A stretch of DNA of 64,000 nucleotides from JAXGPL01 sp040766985. Lineage in GTDB: Bacteria > Bacillota > Sulfobacillia > JAUYEG01. Position 1 is the first letter of the stretch, and each line of letters opens with the position of its first letter. Positions 36,079-45,554 of this stretch are shown piece by piece. The stretch covers positions 1 to 64,000 of the forward strand of contig JAXGPL010000011.1 of assembly GCA_040766985.1 (NCBI GenBank). The letters are read 5' to 3'. A program made the position numbers and the translations under genes. Below the pieces are notes generated by a model that ran no database searches, had not been told where the DNA came from, and was given only the letters and a program-made list of their open reading frames with translations.

Positions 36079-36666
36079 CTAGGTAATCTCTCGGCGGCCG
36101 CGGATGAAGCCGCGCAGTTCGGACCAGTGCTTGGCAATCACCGCGACGGCCAGGCCCAGGCCCACAAGGCCATGCAGCGGACTACCGCCGCCGATCACGT
36201 ACATCGCAACCGGGAGCGCCGTGAACCCCAGCACCACAGACGCGTAGCTGTCCTTCAGTAAGGCCAGGCCGACAACGTACGCCACGACGGCGGGAGCGAT
36301 CGCCCACGGCATGAGCACGCTGAGGGCGCCGGCCGACGCTCCGATGCCTTTTCCGCCCCTCAACCCGAGCCACGGCATCCAATTGTGGCCCACGACAGCG
36401 GCAACTGCTGCCGCGCCCATGACCGCCGGGTCGCCCATGTACAGCCGCCCGGCGAGCCAGACAGCCAGAGCGCCTTTACCGAGGTCGGTCAGGCCGGTTA
36501 GGACGCCGGCTGCGGCGCCGACGTTGCGGAACGCATTCATTCCTCCAACGTTACCGCTGCCGACCACGCGGATGTCCTTACCTCCGCCGAGCAGGCGGGT
36601 GTAGAGGTATGCGGACGGAAAGGAGCCGATCAAGTACGCCAGACCTAGATAGCACGCAGGATGCAC
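36079..36666 (-). CDS. plsY: Glycerol-3-phosphate acyltransferase PlsY-type
   Basis: A 195-residue membrane protein with about five helices. YLIGSFPSAYLYTRLLGG, RVVGSGNVGGMNAFRNVGAAAGVLTGLTDLGKGALAVW, and GHNWMPWLGLRGGKGIGASAGAL are the three PlsY motifs. The first motif is usually SGNIGATN; here it reads SGNVGGMN, as in PlsY paralogues. PlsY transfers acyl groups from acyl-phosphate to glycerol-3-phosphate, the first step of phospholipid synthesis. Its start overlaps the upstream comEC open frame on the other strand, so the comEC start is probably later than 36609. Confidence 0.85.
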   Translation of the reverse strand: MHPACYLGLAYLIGSFPSAYLYTRLLGGGKDIRVVGSGNVGGMNAFRNVGAAAGVLTGLTDLGKGALAVWLAGRLYMGDPAVMGAAAVAAVVGHNWMPWLGLRGGKGIGASAGALSVLMPWAIAPAVVAYVVGLALLKDSYASVVLGFTALPVAMYVIGGGSPLHGLVGLGLAVAVIAKHWSELRGFIRGRREIT

Positions 36667-39244
36667 GATTGGTCACCTCCCCGGGACCTGATTCCAGTCC
36701 GGCCAGGCAGCGCCTTCCCGGCCTCGTCGTCGGGGCAGGGTTGGCGATAGGCGCCCTGAGCGCTGAAGCGGCATGTGCCCCGCTGTGGTCGAACCGGCCT
36801 TGCCCGGTTGTCACCCCTTGGTTACGATATGCTGTTAGCGGCGTCGCAGTATGCCTGGTGTGGTTCCGGGTCCGCCCACGAAGCGCAAACGTCCGTTACA
36901 CACCGGTGGCCGCGGCCGCCGCCGCGGCCCTCTGCGGCCTGGTCCTTGCCCTCGGGACGGCAGAGGCCATCTCGGCATCGCCGTACCGCGCCCTTGCGCT
37001 GGCCGGCGATCGTGAAGCCCGCGTCGACTGCTGGGTAACGGGCGCCGCGCGGCGCGTGGGCGATAGGTGGCTGATTCCGATCCAGGCGGTCGGCCTAGAC
37101 GGAGCGCCGGCAGCCGGGCGCCTTGAGGCGGCGATCCCACGTGAGGTGGCGCAGGCGGGCCCGCCGCAGCCGGGCGCCCCCTTGACCCTTCAAGGCCGGC
37201 TGTACTTGCCCGGAGAGCAACTCAATCCGTACGAATCCGACTATCGCCGGGACCTTGCGCGCGAGGGCGTGTGCGCGCGGTGCGACGTCCGTGCGCTAAC
37301 GCAGCGATCTGTTGGCCCGGCCACACGGCTGTGGCAACTCGTCCGCCTTCTCCCGGCACGCCTCGCGGGATGGTGCTCGCTCCGGCTCGGCCGCCTTGTC
37401 GAGGCCCATCTTCATGGTGACGAACAGGCCCTGGCGCTGGCGTTTTTGCTTGGCGACCGCACGCAGCTGCGGGAAGCGCCGCTCCAGTCCGACCTTGAGG
37501 CGGCCGGCGGCCTGCACCTCGCGGCGGTCAGCGGGCTTCACGTCGGACTCGTTGCGGGGGCGGTCGCGGCGGCTGCATCGCTCTTGCGGATGCCGAGGGG
37601 CACACGCACCGCAGCCGTTCTGGGCACTGCGTCCTTGTACGCGCTCGTCTCTGGAGCAACGCCCTCGGTCCTGCGGGCCCTGGTGATGGTCGGATGCGTG
37701 ACCTTGTGCCCCAGAAGGCGCCGGGCGGTGGGCCTCAATAGCCTTGGCTGCGCCGCGCTATTGCTGATTGTTCGCAGGCCGCTGATCGCCGGGGACGCGG
37801 GGTTTCAATTGTCGTTTATGGCAACGCTCGGTATCCTTGCGGCAGCCGCGGGTCCTGTCGCCAAAACGGGCCCGGCTTCCGCGGGTGCCGGGGTGCGCAA
37901 GTTGCGGGGTGTCCTCACGGCTGCGCGGGCGAGCCTGTATGCACAACTTGCGACGATGCCCGTGATGAGCCACTGCTTCTATCGCCTTGCTCCCTGGGCG
38001 CCCATCAACAACCTGGTGCTGCTGCCGCTCGGCGGGGCCTGCATCACGATCACCTTTGCTGCGGCCTGCCTCGGGCTGATCTGGCAGCCGCTGTTCGGCG
38101 TATTCGCCCCCTTGCTCGCCGCTGCGTTACGGATCCTCGCCGCGACCGCTCACTATATGGGGAGGTTCCCCGGGAGCATGTACGTCACAGGGCATCCCGG
38201 CATTCCAGCATGCGCTCTCAGCGCAGGATTGATGCTTTGGTACCTGCTGTCGGCGGGCGTAACCGGCGGTACGGTGCAGCCGCGCTGGAAACCGGCAGCC
38301 GCCGTTGCGGCGTCGATCTTACTTGTTGTGGTCTATCCGGCGGTCGTGCACCGTCCTCCTGGTGGGCTCGCCGTGTCGTTCTTCGCCGTGGGGAGACTGC
38401 GCGCTGGTGAGGACGGGTCGGACGGCGTCCTCGTCGACTTCGGTCCCCCCGGCGCCGGAGGCGCGCCGGGCCTGGTCGCGCTTTTCCCGCAGCGTGCTGC
38501 CTTACTCCGCGCGACCAGGTGCTTTCCGCAGTTGGCGGTACCTGCTACACACCCTCACGCTGGGATCATCCCGGCGGGCTCGCGGACGCCATGCGGGCGT
38601 ACCCGGGCATGCGGGTCGTGACCCGCACAAGGTTCCTCGCGGAGACCGTCACCTCGGCGGAGGGCCTGGAGCCTTCGCCGCTCCCGGCCGCGCGGATCGT
38701 CGCCCTCGACAGGCCCGTCGCCGTCACGCTTCCGGCGGCGGCCGGCGCCGCCGACCGTGGCTCGCCGGGTGGGGCAGGGGCCGCCCAATGCCTTTTGCGG
38801 CTCGAGCTATTCTGGGCGGAGGGTCTTTCCGATGAACTCGACGCCAATGAGCACTGCATCCTGTGTCGGACATATCTCGTCTCCGCCGGTGACAACCAAC
38901 CAATCTCGCAGACGCTATCCGCGCTGTTGGCAGCCGACGCGGGTCTGGAGGCCGAAGCGGCGCTGCTCGCGGCGTCGCCGGGGGTAGCCCTCAAGGCCGC
39001 CTTGCTAAAGGCGGGTCATCACGGGAGCAGCGGATCGAGCGGCGCCGGCTTCCTGGAGCGGGTCGCACCGCTGCTGGCGGTGGTCAGTGTGGGACCCAAC
39101 CGATTCGGGCATCCCGGCCACGATGCCCTCGCACGGCTGCACAGCGGCGGCCGTATTGTCCTCCGCACCGACAGCGATGGCTGGGTCGAGGTCCGCCTCG
39201 GCGGGGCGGAGCTCACATGGCGGGCATTTCACGGGCGTCCGTAG
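36609..39244 (+). pseudogene. comEC: ComEC/Rec2 competence channel, frameshifted in the active-site motif
   Basis: The first frame (to 38621) has an N-terminal OB-like region, then the competence domain with about nine helices: LAFLLGDRTQL, AGGLHLAAVSGLHVGLVAG, SGATPSVLRALVM and AGDAGFQLSFMATLGIL. The C-terminal metallo-beta-lactamase-like domain is split: THPHA lies in frame one, DHPGGLADAM in the frame that runs to 39244 with LKAGHHGSSGSS and VGPNRFGHP. Removing two G bases from the GCTGGGATCAT near 38565 restores THPHADHPGGL. The true start is downstream of 36666, possibly TTG 36741. ComEC is the DNA-uptake channel. The break may be an error or a loss of competence. Confidence 0.85.
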
Positions 39245-39290
39245 GGACAAGCACCGGATCGGGCGAAGAACAACTGCGGAGGTGGGCACA

Positions 39291-40400
39291 GTGGCCAAGC
39301 CCAGGTACTTGAGCTATAAGGGAGCGCGATCGGCCATTGACGCCGGCCGCCTTCACCGGCTGTACGTGATGTGGGGCGACCCGTACCTCGTCGGCAAGCT
39401 GGTGGACATGCTCCGGGCACGGCTCATCTCCCCCGGCGCTGAGGACTTCGATTTCGCGCGTCTTGACGCCGCCGCGACGGCTCCGCTCGAGGTCATGGCG
39501 GCCGTGCGCGCGGCCCCCTTTGTCTCACCACGGCGGTTGGTGGTCCTTGAGAGGGTCAGGTGCCTCAAGGGGCGTACGCGGGCGCAGCCAACACCCGAGG
39601 ACGAACAGGCGGACGAGGGGCAACCCGCCCCGGGCGGCGATTCCGACTGGGAGCTTGCCCTTGCCGACCCGCCGTCGACGACGTGCCTGGTGGCTGTCAC
39701 CGAGGGACAGCCCGACGCCCGGCTGCGCCTGACCAAGGCGCTCGAGCCGCGAAGCCAGTTCGTCGAGTGCCAGGCGACGGGCCGGGACGCACAGGCGCTC
39801 GCGGCGGACATCGTGCGCGAGACGGTCAACCAGTTGGGCATGCGTATGGACTGGCGCGCGCAGAACCTGCTGGTTTCCACGGTCGGCACGGATTGCGGGC
39901 AACTGGTGAGGGAGTTGGAGAAGATCAGGTTATGGGCCCGTGGACGCCAGGTTGGCGAGCGCGACGTGTTGTTGTTGTGTCCCCGCACGGCGCAGGCGGA
40001 CATCTGGCAGTTGCTTGATGCGGTGGAGGCCGGGGACGCGGGCGAGGCCCACCGGGTCGTGCGCGCATCGCTTGCGCGCGGGGAGAGTCCCGTGGCGCTG
40101 GTTGCTTCGCTTGCCAGCCAGATCCGGATCATGGCCAGGGCCAAGGAACGGGCTGATTCGGGGGTGCCGCCGCGGGCACTGCCGGGGGTTCTCGGGGCAA
40201 ACAAGTTCTGGGTGGAGCAGTCGCTCCGGCGGGCGCGCCTGTTCTCGCAGGCCGCGTTGTACAAATCGCTGCGTGAGCTCGCGCGTATCGATCTGGGGAT
40301 TAAGACAGGGTCGCTTGACCCGGAAACCGCAGTCGAGGCATTCGTCCTCGCCCTCTGTGTCGCCAGGGGCGCGGGGCAAAGCAAAAGGGCCCGGGATTGA
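39291..40400 (+). CDS. holA: DNA polymerase III delta subunit (HolA)
   Basis: GTG 39291 follows GGAGGTG. The 369-residue protein has the HolA layout: LYVMWGDPYLVGKLVDMLRARL at the N-terminus (AAA+-like), FVSPRRLVVLERV, ALADPPSTTCLVAVTEG, and the C-terminal three-helix collar domain ending AVEAFVLALCVARG. The conserved Walker-like regions are degenerate as normal for delta. It opens the beta clamp in the clamp-loader complex. The gene directly precedes rpsT in convergent orientation, the standard Firmicutes neighbourhood. Its stop codon lies in the loop of the shared terminator. Confidence 0.9.
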   Translation: MAKPRYLSYKGARSAIDAGRLHRLYVMWGDPYLVGKLVDMLRARLISPGAEDFDFARLDAAATAPLEVMAAVRAAPFVSPRRLVVLERVRCLKGRTRAQPTPEDEQADEGQPAPGGDSDWELALADPPSTTCLVAVTEGQPDARLRLTKALEPRSQFVECQATGRDAQALAADIVRETVNQLGMRMDWRAQNLLVSTVGTDCGQLVRELEKIRLWARGRQVGERDVLLLCPRTAQADIWQLLDAVEAGDAGEAHRVVRASLARGESPVALVASLASQIRIMARAKERADSGVPPRALPGVLGANKFWVEQSLRRARLFSQAALYKSLRELARIDLGIKTGSLDPETAVEAFVLALCVARGAGQSKRARD

Positions 40401-40409
40401 CCCGGGCCC
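40387..40409. terminator. Bidirectional terminator between holA and rpsT
   Basis: GGGCCCGGG (40387-40395) and CCCGGGCCC (40401-40409) form a perfect 9-bp stem. The loop ATTGA contains the holA stop codon. AAAA precedes the stem, giving a U-run for the rpsT side. Confidence 0.7.
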
Positions 40410-40428
40410 ACGTTAGCGGCAGACCTAC

Positions 40429-40719
40429 CTACGCCTGAGGCGCCTCGTTGTTAACCGCCTGTTTGGAAGCCAAAAGCTTTGCCAGCCTCGACTTGCGGCG
40501 GGATGCGGTGTTGCGGTGCAGGACGCCCTTGCTGACTGCCTTGTCCAGCAACCGGGATGCGCTGCGGAGGTGCTCAGCCGCGGCTGCCAGATCGTCTGCC
40601 TCGCAAGCCGTACGGACCTCACGGACAGCGCCCTTGACTGTGGATTTGATCTGAAGGTTGCGTGCCTGGCGGATCCGGTCCTTCTTGGCTGACTTGATGG
40701 CAGACTTGATGTTGGCCAC
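40429..40719 (-). CDS. rpsT: Ribosomal protein S20
   Basis: GTG 40719 follows GGAGGGATTT; 96 residues. The sequence reads MANIKSAIKSAKKDRIRQARNL, then KSTVKGAVREVR, KAVSKGVLHRNTASRRKSRL, matching S20, which binds 16S rRNA as three helices. The longer in-frame open region to 40872 is not coding. It is convergent with holA and divergent from the holin-like gene. Confidence 0.95.
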   Translation of the reverse strand: MANIKSAIKSAKKDRIRQARNLQIKSTVKGAVREVRTACEADDLAAAAEHLRSASRLLDKAVSKGVLHRNTASRRKSRLAKLLASKQAVNNEAPQA

Positions 40720-40898
40720 TGAAATCCCTCCATAGACATAAAACGGGCCGGTCGGAGGACCGACGGTCAGATAATACCATGCAGGCGCGGTGCGAGCAAC
40801 ACCGCCCGCCACATAGCCCGCCATATCGTTGTTGCATAGGCCTTGCCAAGCGTGGAAAGCATATGCGAGCAACTGATTCGCAAAGTGGAGGTTGGACC

Positions 40899-41234
40899 AT
40901 GAGAGGCTGGTTTGGCACGATCATCCGGTTCATCGTTTCTGCGTTGGTGCTTCTGTTTGTGGGCTTTTTAGTCCCCGGGTTCGAGGTCGCAGGGTTCTGG
41001 AACGCCCTTCTCGCCGCCGTGGTCATCGCTATCGTCGGGTATCTCGTGGAGCTGGCCTTGGGGCACCGGGTTTCACCGCAGAGCCGGGGCGTGGTCGGTT
41101 TCATAACGGCGGCCGTCGTCATCTGGTTGGCCCAGTTCGTTGTGCCGGCGATGAGCGTCACTCTGATCGGCGCCCTTCTGGCGTCCTTCATTATCGGTCT
41201 CGTGGATGCAATTGTCCCAACCGAGTTACGCTAA
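40899..41234 (+). CDS. Phage-holin-family (PF04020-type) membrane protein
   Basis: ATG 40899 gives 111 residues with four membrane helices (about residues 6-25, 29-50, 65-82, 88-105). FLVPGFEVAGFWNALLAAVVIAIV and IVPTELR are typical of the YvlD-like family that is widespread outside phages. No phage genes are nearby. Between rpsT and spoIIP one normally finds gpr; gpr is absent here. Confidence 0.75.
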   Translation: MRGWFGTIIRFIVSALVLLFVGFLVPGFEVAGFWNALLAAVVIAIVGYLVELALGHRVSPQSRGVVGFITAAVVIWLAQFVVPAMSVTLIGALLASFIIGLVDAIVPTELR

Positions 41235-41282
41235 GCACAGCCCGCTTCGGCGGGTGTGAACCTTACTCCCTCCCCCTCTTGT

Positions 41283-41313
41283 CCCGGCCGGCAAAACGGC
41301 CGGGAACTTTTTT
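41283..41313 (+). terminator. Rho-independent terminator after the holin-like gene
   Basis: CCCGGCCG (41283-41290), a GCAAAA loop and CGGCCGGG (41297-41304) form a perfect stem, followed by AAC and six T. A weaker hairpin CCCGC/GCGGG precedes it. Confidence 0.9.
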
Positions 41314-41367
41314 GCTCAACTGGCATAGGCTTGCTACTGTCAGTCCTTCGTTTTCCGGAGGTGCGCC

Positions 41368-42753
41368 TTGGCACAGCTATCTATCGGCGGGCCGAAGCCG
41401 CGGCGGGCGGTGCTGCTTGTTGCCTACGTCGTACTCCTTTCGCTCGCGGCGCTCGCGGTATTGGACATCGGTTCGCTGTTCATGCCGGGCTCGATCCCGG
41501 CGTCCTCGTCCGGCAGCAGTGGTTCCGACCGGCCGGACGTGGTCGACCCGCGGTCGCCGGCAGCCGGAATCGTCAGGCGTTGGATGGACATCTTCGGCAG
41601 GGACGGCCTGAAGATAATCCTCGAACTGGTGATTCCCGGCCTGCGGCCGGCCGTGCCGGTGCAGGGCCCGGGAGGCATGGTATGGCAGGGCAGGCAAGGG
41701 CCCGACCTGTTTGGCTATGCCCTTCGCACCTTCACATCGATCACCCCGGGCGATCCCGGGTCGCTGCTCGCGGCCCAGATTACGGGCCTGCGCACAGTGG
41801 CGATGGCGGCGAGGGGCACCGTCGAGATCACACCGGACGCACCCGGCGAGGGCGAGTCTTGGACACCGCCTGCGTCCGGCGAGGGATGGCAGGGTGACGC
41901 CTCCTCCGGGGGCAACTCAACGAGCGGCATACCGGAGATGCCGGCCGGCGGCGGATCGGAGACGGGCGCCGGCGGCTTAGGAATCATCGACTGGGGTCCG
42001 GCAACCGCCCCTGTCGTGGCGGTGTACCACAGCCACGCGATGGAGTCTTATCTGCCATGCGTTAAGATGGTCGGCGCCGGCACAACCGGCAAGATGGACG
42101 CCGAGGAGGCCTTCTCCGACGACCCGGAGATCACGGTCGTCCGCGCGGGCCAGGAACTGGCGGAGGTCCTGGCCAAGCAGTTCGGGATACCGACCATCCA
42201 TTCGCGGCGGTTTCACGATTCGGGCGGCAGGCTCGGGGCGTACGTTCAGTCTGCCGAAACCGTCGAGCGCTTGCTCAATCAATATCCCTCCCTGCGCGTA
42301 TTGATCGACGTGCACCGTGACGCGCCGCGCCGCGAACGCACAACGGCGGTCGTCAACGGGCAGAGCGTGGCGCGCATTCTACTCCTGGTCGGGTCCGACG
42401 TTAAGCTTGCTCACCCCAACTGGGAGAGCAACTACGGCTTTGCGCTGGCCCTCCACCAGGCGATGGAAAACCTCTATCCCGGCCTGTCGCTCGGGATCAT
42501 GGTCAAGGAGTCCAGGTACAACCAGCACTACCTGCCGCACGCTATGCTCGTGGAGATGGGCGGTGTGGACAATTCGATGGAGGAGGTGCTGCGGTCGACG
42601 AGGATGTTCGCCACCGCCCTGGTGGCGGTGATGCGTGCTGACCCGACGCTCGTGATTCCCCGTACCGGTGGCGTGACCTGCGGTAGCTGGAAACCTCTCC
42701 GGCAGGCCCCCTTCCTTGGATATCAATGGCTGCCGGTGCTATGGTGGGCTTGA
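41368..42753 (+). CDS. spoIIP: Stage II sporulation protein P
   Basis: TTG 41368 follows GGAGGTG. The 461-residue product has an N-terminal membrane helix (about residues 10-30), a Gly/Ser/Pro-rich linker, and the SpoIIP amidase/endopeptidase domain: VVAVYHSHAMESYLPC, GKMDAEEAF, GIPTIHSRRFHD, LIDVHRDA and HAMLVEMGGVDNSMEE. His, Glu and His residues in HSHAMES, VHRD and the terminal E-x-G-G match the catalytic zinc site. SpoIIP works with SpoIID and SpoIIM in septal peptidoglycan remodelling at engulfment. The stop abuts the CIRCE operator of hrcA. Confidence 0.9.
   Translation: MAQLSIGGPKPRRAVLLVAYVVLLSLAALAVLDIGSLFMPGSIPASSSGSSGSDRPDVVDPRSPAAGIVRRWMDIFGRDGLKIILELVIPGLRPAVPVQGPGGMVWQGRQGPDLFGYALRTFTSITPGDPGSLLAAQITGLRTVAMAARGTVEITPDAPGEGESWTPPASGEGWQGDASSGGNSTSGIPEMPAGGGSETGAGGLGIIDWGPATAPVVAVYHSHAMESYLPCVKMVGAGTTGKMDAEEAFSDDPEITVVRAGQELAEVLAKQFGIPTIHSRRFHDSGGRLGAYVQSAETVERLLNQYPSLRVLIDVHRDAPRRERTTAVVNGQSVARILLLVGSDVKLAHPNWESNYGFALALHQAMENLYPGLSLGIMVKESRYNQHYLPHAMLVEMGGVDNSMEEVLRSTRMFATALVAVMRADPTLVIPRTGGVTCGSWKPLRQAPFLGYQWLPVLWWA
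42716..42745 (+). promoter_or_regulatory. Candidate sigma-A promoter for the hrcA operon
   Basis: TTGGAT (42716-42721) and TATGGT (42740-42745) are 18 bases apart inside the 3' end of spoIIP. Four of six positions match each consensus hexamer. Transcription would begin at about the CIRCE element, as expected for HrcA control. Confidence 0.4.
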
Positions 42754-42780
42754 TTAGCACTCCGCATCCCCGAGTGCCAG
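42754..42780 (+). promoter_or_regulatory. CIRCE heat-shock operator
   Basis: TTAGCACTC (42754-42762), a 9-base spacer, then GAGTGCCAG (42772-42780). The consensus is TTAGCACTC-N9-GAGTGCTAA; 16 of 18 positions match. It begins at the base after the spoIIP stop and is 63 bases before hrcA. HrcA, stabilised by a chaperonin in known systems, represses here. Confidence 0.9.
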
Positions 42781-42842
42781 CCGCGTCGAGCTGACCCGGT
42801 TGGCTCATCGCCATCACAACGCTCTTCTGTGGAGGGAGATCC

Positions 42843-43874
42843 GTGCCGCTCAACCGGCGGAGGAGCTTGATTCTCAAAGCCGTCGTCGAAGAGCACGTTC
42901 GCAGCGGGCAGCCCGTCGGCAGCAGCCAGATCGTCAGGCACTATGGCCTTCAGGTCTCGCCTGCGACAGTCCGCAACGAGTTGGTTAAGCTCGAAGACGA
43001 CGGATACCTCACCCAACCGCACACCTCTGCGGGCAGGACGCCGTCCGACCTGGGCTATCGCTTTTACGTCGATAACCTCCTTCCGTCGTCCGAGCCGCTC
43101 GCCGCCGATGAGCAACTGTTTCGCGGATATCTCGCCAACTGCGGCCACGACGTCCGCAACGCCGTGCGGTCAACCGCACGGTTTCTGGCGGATGTGACCT
43201 CATACATCGCAGTAGTGCTTGCGCCTGACGTAGGCATGACGCAGATCCGCCAACTGCACATGCTTCCGGTTTCACCGGGGCAGGCCCTGATGGTTGTCGT
43301 CCTCGAGAACGGAGTCGTCCAGCATCGCCTGATGGATCTGCCGAGCGGGCTCGCCCGGTCGGACCTCGAACACCTCTCCCGCGAGTTGCAGACCGCTCTG
43401 GCGGGGTGCACAGCGGATGACCTGCCCGGAGCGGTGGGCCGCCTCTGGCGCTCGAGTCTGGCGCGCTACGGCGACGCGCTGGAGCGGGCGACCGTCGCGC
43501 TGATCGATGTGCTCAAAGCCGGCGGGCCCAATGGCGACAGGTTGTACCTCGGCGGCACATCCAACATACTTAACCTGCCGGAGTTCCGCGATGTGGAGAG
43601 GCTGCGCCGGGTGCTCAGCCTCCTGGAGCGCGAGGCGTCGATGTTCGATCTGCTCGTCGAGCGGGCTGCGGAAGGCGGCGTGACGGTGACGATCGGTGCG
43701 GAGAACCGCGCGGCGGAGATCCAGGCCTGTTCACTGGTCACCACGACCTACGTTCTGCCCGGCGGCGGCAGGGGGATCGTCGGCCTGCTCGGGCCAACCC
43801 GAATGGACTACGGTCGGGTCGTTGCACTGCTGGGGTTGGCTGGCTGCCACCTCGACCAGGTCTTCTTGGAATGA
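42843..43874 (+). CDS. hrcA: Heat-inducible transcription repressor HrcA
   Basis: GTG 42843 follows GGAGGGAG. The 343-residue protein has the winged-helix N-terminus (RRRSLILKAVVEEHVRSGQPVGSSQIVRHYGLQVSPATVRNEL in pieces), then LEDDGYLTQPHTSAGRTPSDLGYRFYV and a C-terminal GAF-like region ending YGRVVALLGLAG. HrcA dimers bind CIRCE, one copy of which lies just upstream, so autoregulation is clear. In this genome the next gene is a group III chaperonin rather than grpE. A hairpin with a T-rich tail separates the two. Confidence 0.95.
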   Translation: MPLNRRRSLILKAVVEEHVRSGQPVGSSQIVRHYGLQVSPATVRNELVKLEDDGYLTQPHTSAGRTPSDLGYRFYVDNLLPSSEPLAADEQLFRGYLANCGHDVRNAVRSTARFLADVTSYIAVVLAPDVGMTQIRQLHMLPVSPGQALMVVVLENGVVQHRLMDLPSGLARSDLEHLSRELQTALAGCTADDLPGAVGRLWRSSLARYGDALERATVALIDVLKAGGPNGDRLYLGGTSNILNLPEFRDVERLRRVLSLLEREASMFDLLVERAAEGGVTVTIGAENRAAEIQACSLVTTTYVLPGGGRGIVGLLGPTRMDYGRVVALLGLAGCHLDQVFLE

Positions 43875-43886
43875 CGGCGGCTCCGG

Positions 43887-43913
43887 CGGCCTTCTCCCGG
43901 TGGGAGAAGGCCG
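43887..43913 (+). terminator. Hairpin between hrcA and the chaperonin gene, possible attenuator
   Basis: A 12-bp stem (CGGCCTTCTCCC with its complement) closes a GGT loop and is followed by GCATTGTTTTGTC. It starts 13 bases after hrcA. As the chaperonin has no separate promoter seen, partial termination or mRNA processing could set the hrcA/chaperonin ratio. Confidence 0.65.
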
Positions 43914-43940
43914 GCATTGTTTTGTCTAAGGGGTGTGTCA

Positions 43941-45524
43941 ATGAGCGTTAAGCAGGCGGCACACGGCAGCGAAGTAGATGAGCGGCTGGCCGCGCTGAGC
44001 ACCAATGTCAACGCGGTGCGGGCAATCGCTTCGGCTGTTGAGGGCACGATCGGCCCCAAAGGTCTTAACACGATGCTCGTCGACCGGTTCGGCGACGTGA
44101 CCATCACCAACGACGGCATCACGATCCTTGAGAAGATGGAAGCCTCACACCCGGCGGCGCGCCTCGTGATCAACACCGCCAAGGCCCAGGAAGACGAAGT
44201 CGGCGATGGAACCACTACGGCAACGATTATGGCCGGGGCGCTACTTGCCGCGGGGTTCAACCAGGTGGTCAAAGGAGTGCCTGTGACGAGGGTTATCGAG
44301 GGCGTCAAGCTCGGCGTGGAACGGGCGGTCGAGGCCATCTCCTCGCGCGCCCAGCAGGTGACCGGACTCGACGATCCCCGGTTGTACCAGGTCGCCCTGA
44401 TCGCCGGGCGCGGCAACCGCGACATCGCCCAACTGGTTGTGGAGGCCGCCCGGCTGACGGGCAAGGACAAGCTGACCGAAAACGGCTTCAAGCTTGCCGA
44501 TACCGTGATTGCGGAGGAACGGGCCGGCAATGAGGTGTTCCTCGGGACGATCGTCGATAAGGAACCGCTTAACGATCAGATGCCCAAAACCCTGTCCGAC
44601 GTCAAGCTGCTCGTGATCGACGATGCCCTCGAGCCGGACGAAGTCGAGGACGAGGCGCTCGCGACGGAGGCCGGTTTCCGCAAGCTGATGGAGAACCGCG
44701 AGCAATTCCGTACAAACCTCGGCAAGTTAGTCGACCTTGGCGTCAAGTGCATCGTCGTGGACCGCAGTGTGGACGACGTTGCGGAGGAGGTCCTGACGGA
44801 CGCAGGTGTGATGGTGCTGCGCCGGGTGACGTCCCGCGAGTGGCGGCGTGTCGCGGAGCACTGCGGCGCGAGGCCCGTCAAGCGTCCGGCGCTGCGGCGC
44901 GAGCCCGGCGACCTCGAACGCTTTCTCGGGCGCGCGGCGCGGGTGTGGCAGGACGAGAAGCTCGAGCACGTGAGGGTCGAAGGTGGTACCGCCAAGCCCA
45001 TGGCGACTATCCTGGTTGGTGCGGCGACCCGCGAGGTGGTCGCGGAGCGGGAACGGATCGCCAAGGACGCCGCGGGCGCAGTGCAGGCCGCGGTTACCGG
45101 TGGGTTGGTTGCCGGCGGCGGCGTCGCGGAGCTTGCGGCTATCCCGGCTCTGCGGGCTGCCCGCGGCGGGGTCCGCGGGATGGCCGCCTACGGCCTCGAC
45201 TGCGTCGAGGAAGCCTTGCGGCGGCCGCTTGCCCAGATCGTGCAGAACGCCGGTTTCAATGCACTGGAAAAGGTCGGCGAGGTCGAGGCCATCCACGCCC
45301 GCGACGGCCGGGCAACGGTGGGTATCGATTGCGATACCGGCGAGACCGCGGATATGCTCGAGCTTGGGGTCGTCGACCCCGTGGCCGTTAAGATCCATGC
45401 GCTGCGCGCGGCCGGGGAAATCGCCGAGGCGATCCTGCGGATCGACACAATCATCCGCAAGCGCGAGGAATCGCCGGATGGAGCAGGCGCGGCCGCAGGA
45501 TTGCCCGACCTTCATCGCGACTAG
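43941..45524 (+). CDS. Archaeal-like bacterial (group III) chaperonin
   Basis: ATG 43941 follows AAGGGGTG; 527 residues. The sequence is thermosome-like rather than GroEL-like: GPKGLNTMLVD.FGDVTITNDGITILEKMEASHPAARL (about residues 33-75), GDGTTTATIMAGALL (about 88-102) with the catalytic Asp region, VEGGTAKPMATILVGA, GGLVAGGGVAELAAIPALRA, and the C-terminal VGIDCDTGETADMLELGVVDPVAVKIHALR...ILRIDTIIRKRE. The apical domain has the size for a built-in lid protrusion (about residues 235-275). Such chaperonins were described in Carboxydothermus and relatives, in HSP70 operons, and form GroES-independent folding chambers. Here it sits between hrcA and dnaJ, with grpE and dnaK missing. It is probably under CIRCE/HrcA control. 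Confidence 0.9.
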   Translation: MSVKQAAHGSEVDERLAALSTNVNAVRAIASAVEGTIGPKGLNTMLVDRFGDVTITNDGITILEKMEASHPAARLVINTAKAQEDEVGDGTTTATIMAGALLAAGFNQVVKGVPVTRVIEGVKLGVERAVEAISSRAQQVTGLDDPRLYQVALIAGRGNRDIAQLVVEAARLTGKDKLTENGFKLADTVIAEERAGNEVFLGTIVDKEPLNDQMPKTLSDVKLLVIDDALEPDEVEDEALATEAGFRKLMENREQFRTNLGKLVDLGVKCIVVDRSVDDVAEEVLTDAGVMVLRRVTSREWRRVAEHCGARPVKRPALRREPGDLERFLGRAARVWQDEKLEHVRVEGGTAKPMATILVGAATREVVAERERIAKDAAGAVQAAVTGGLVAGGGVAELAAIPALRAARGGVRGMAAYGLDCVEEALRRPLAQIVQNAGFNALEKVGEVEAIHARDGRATVGIDCDTGETADMLELGVVDPVAVKIHALRAAGEIAEAILRIDTIIRKREESPDGAGAAAGLPDLHRD

Positions 45525-45554
45525 TCACAGGGCTCGGGTTATGTGAGGTTTGAG

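Noticed and set aside
40899..41234. Prophage holin
   Set aside because: The family is widespread outside phages and there are no phage genes nearby.
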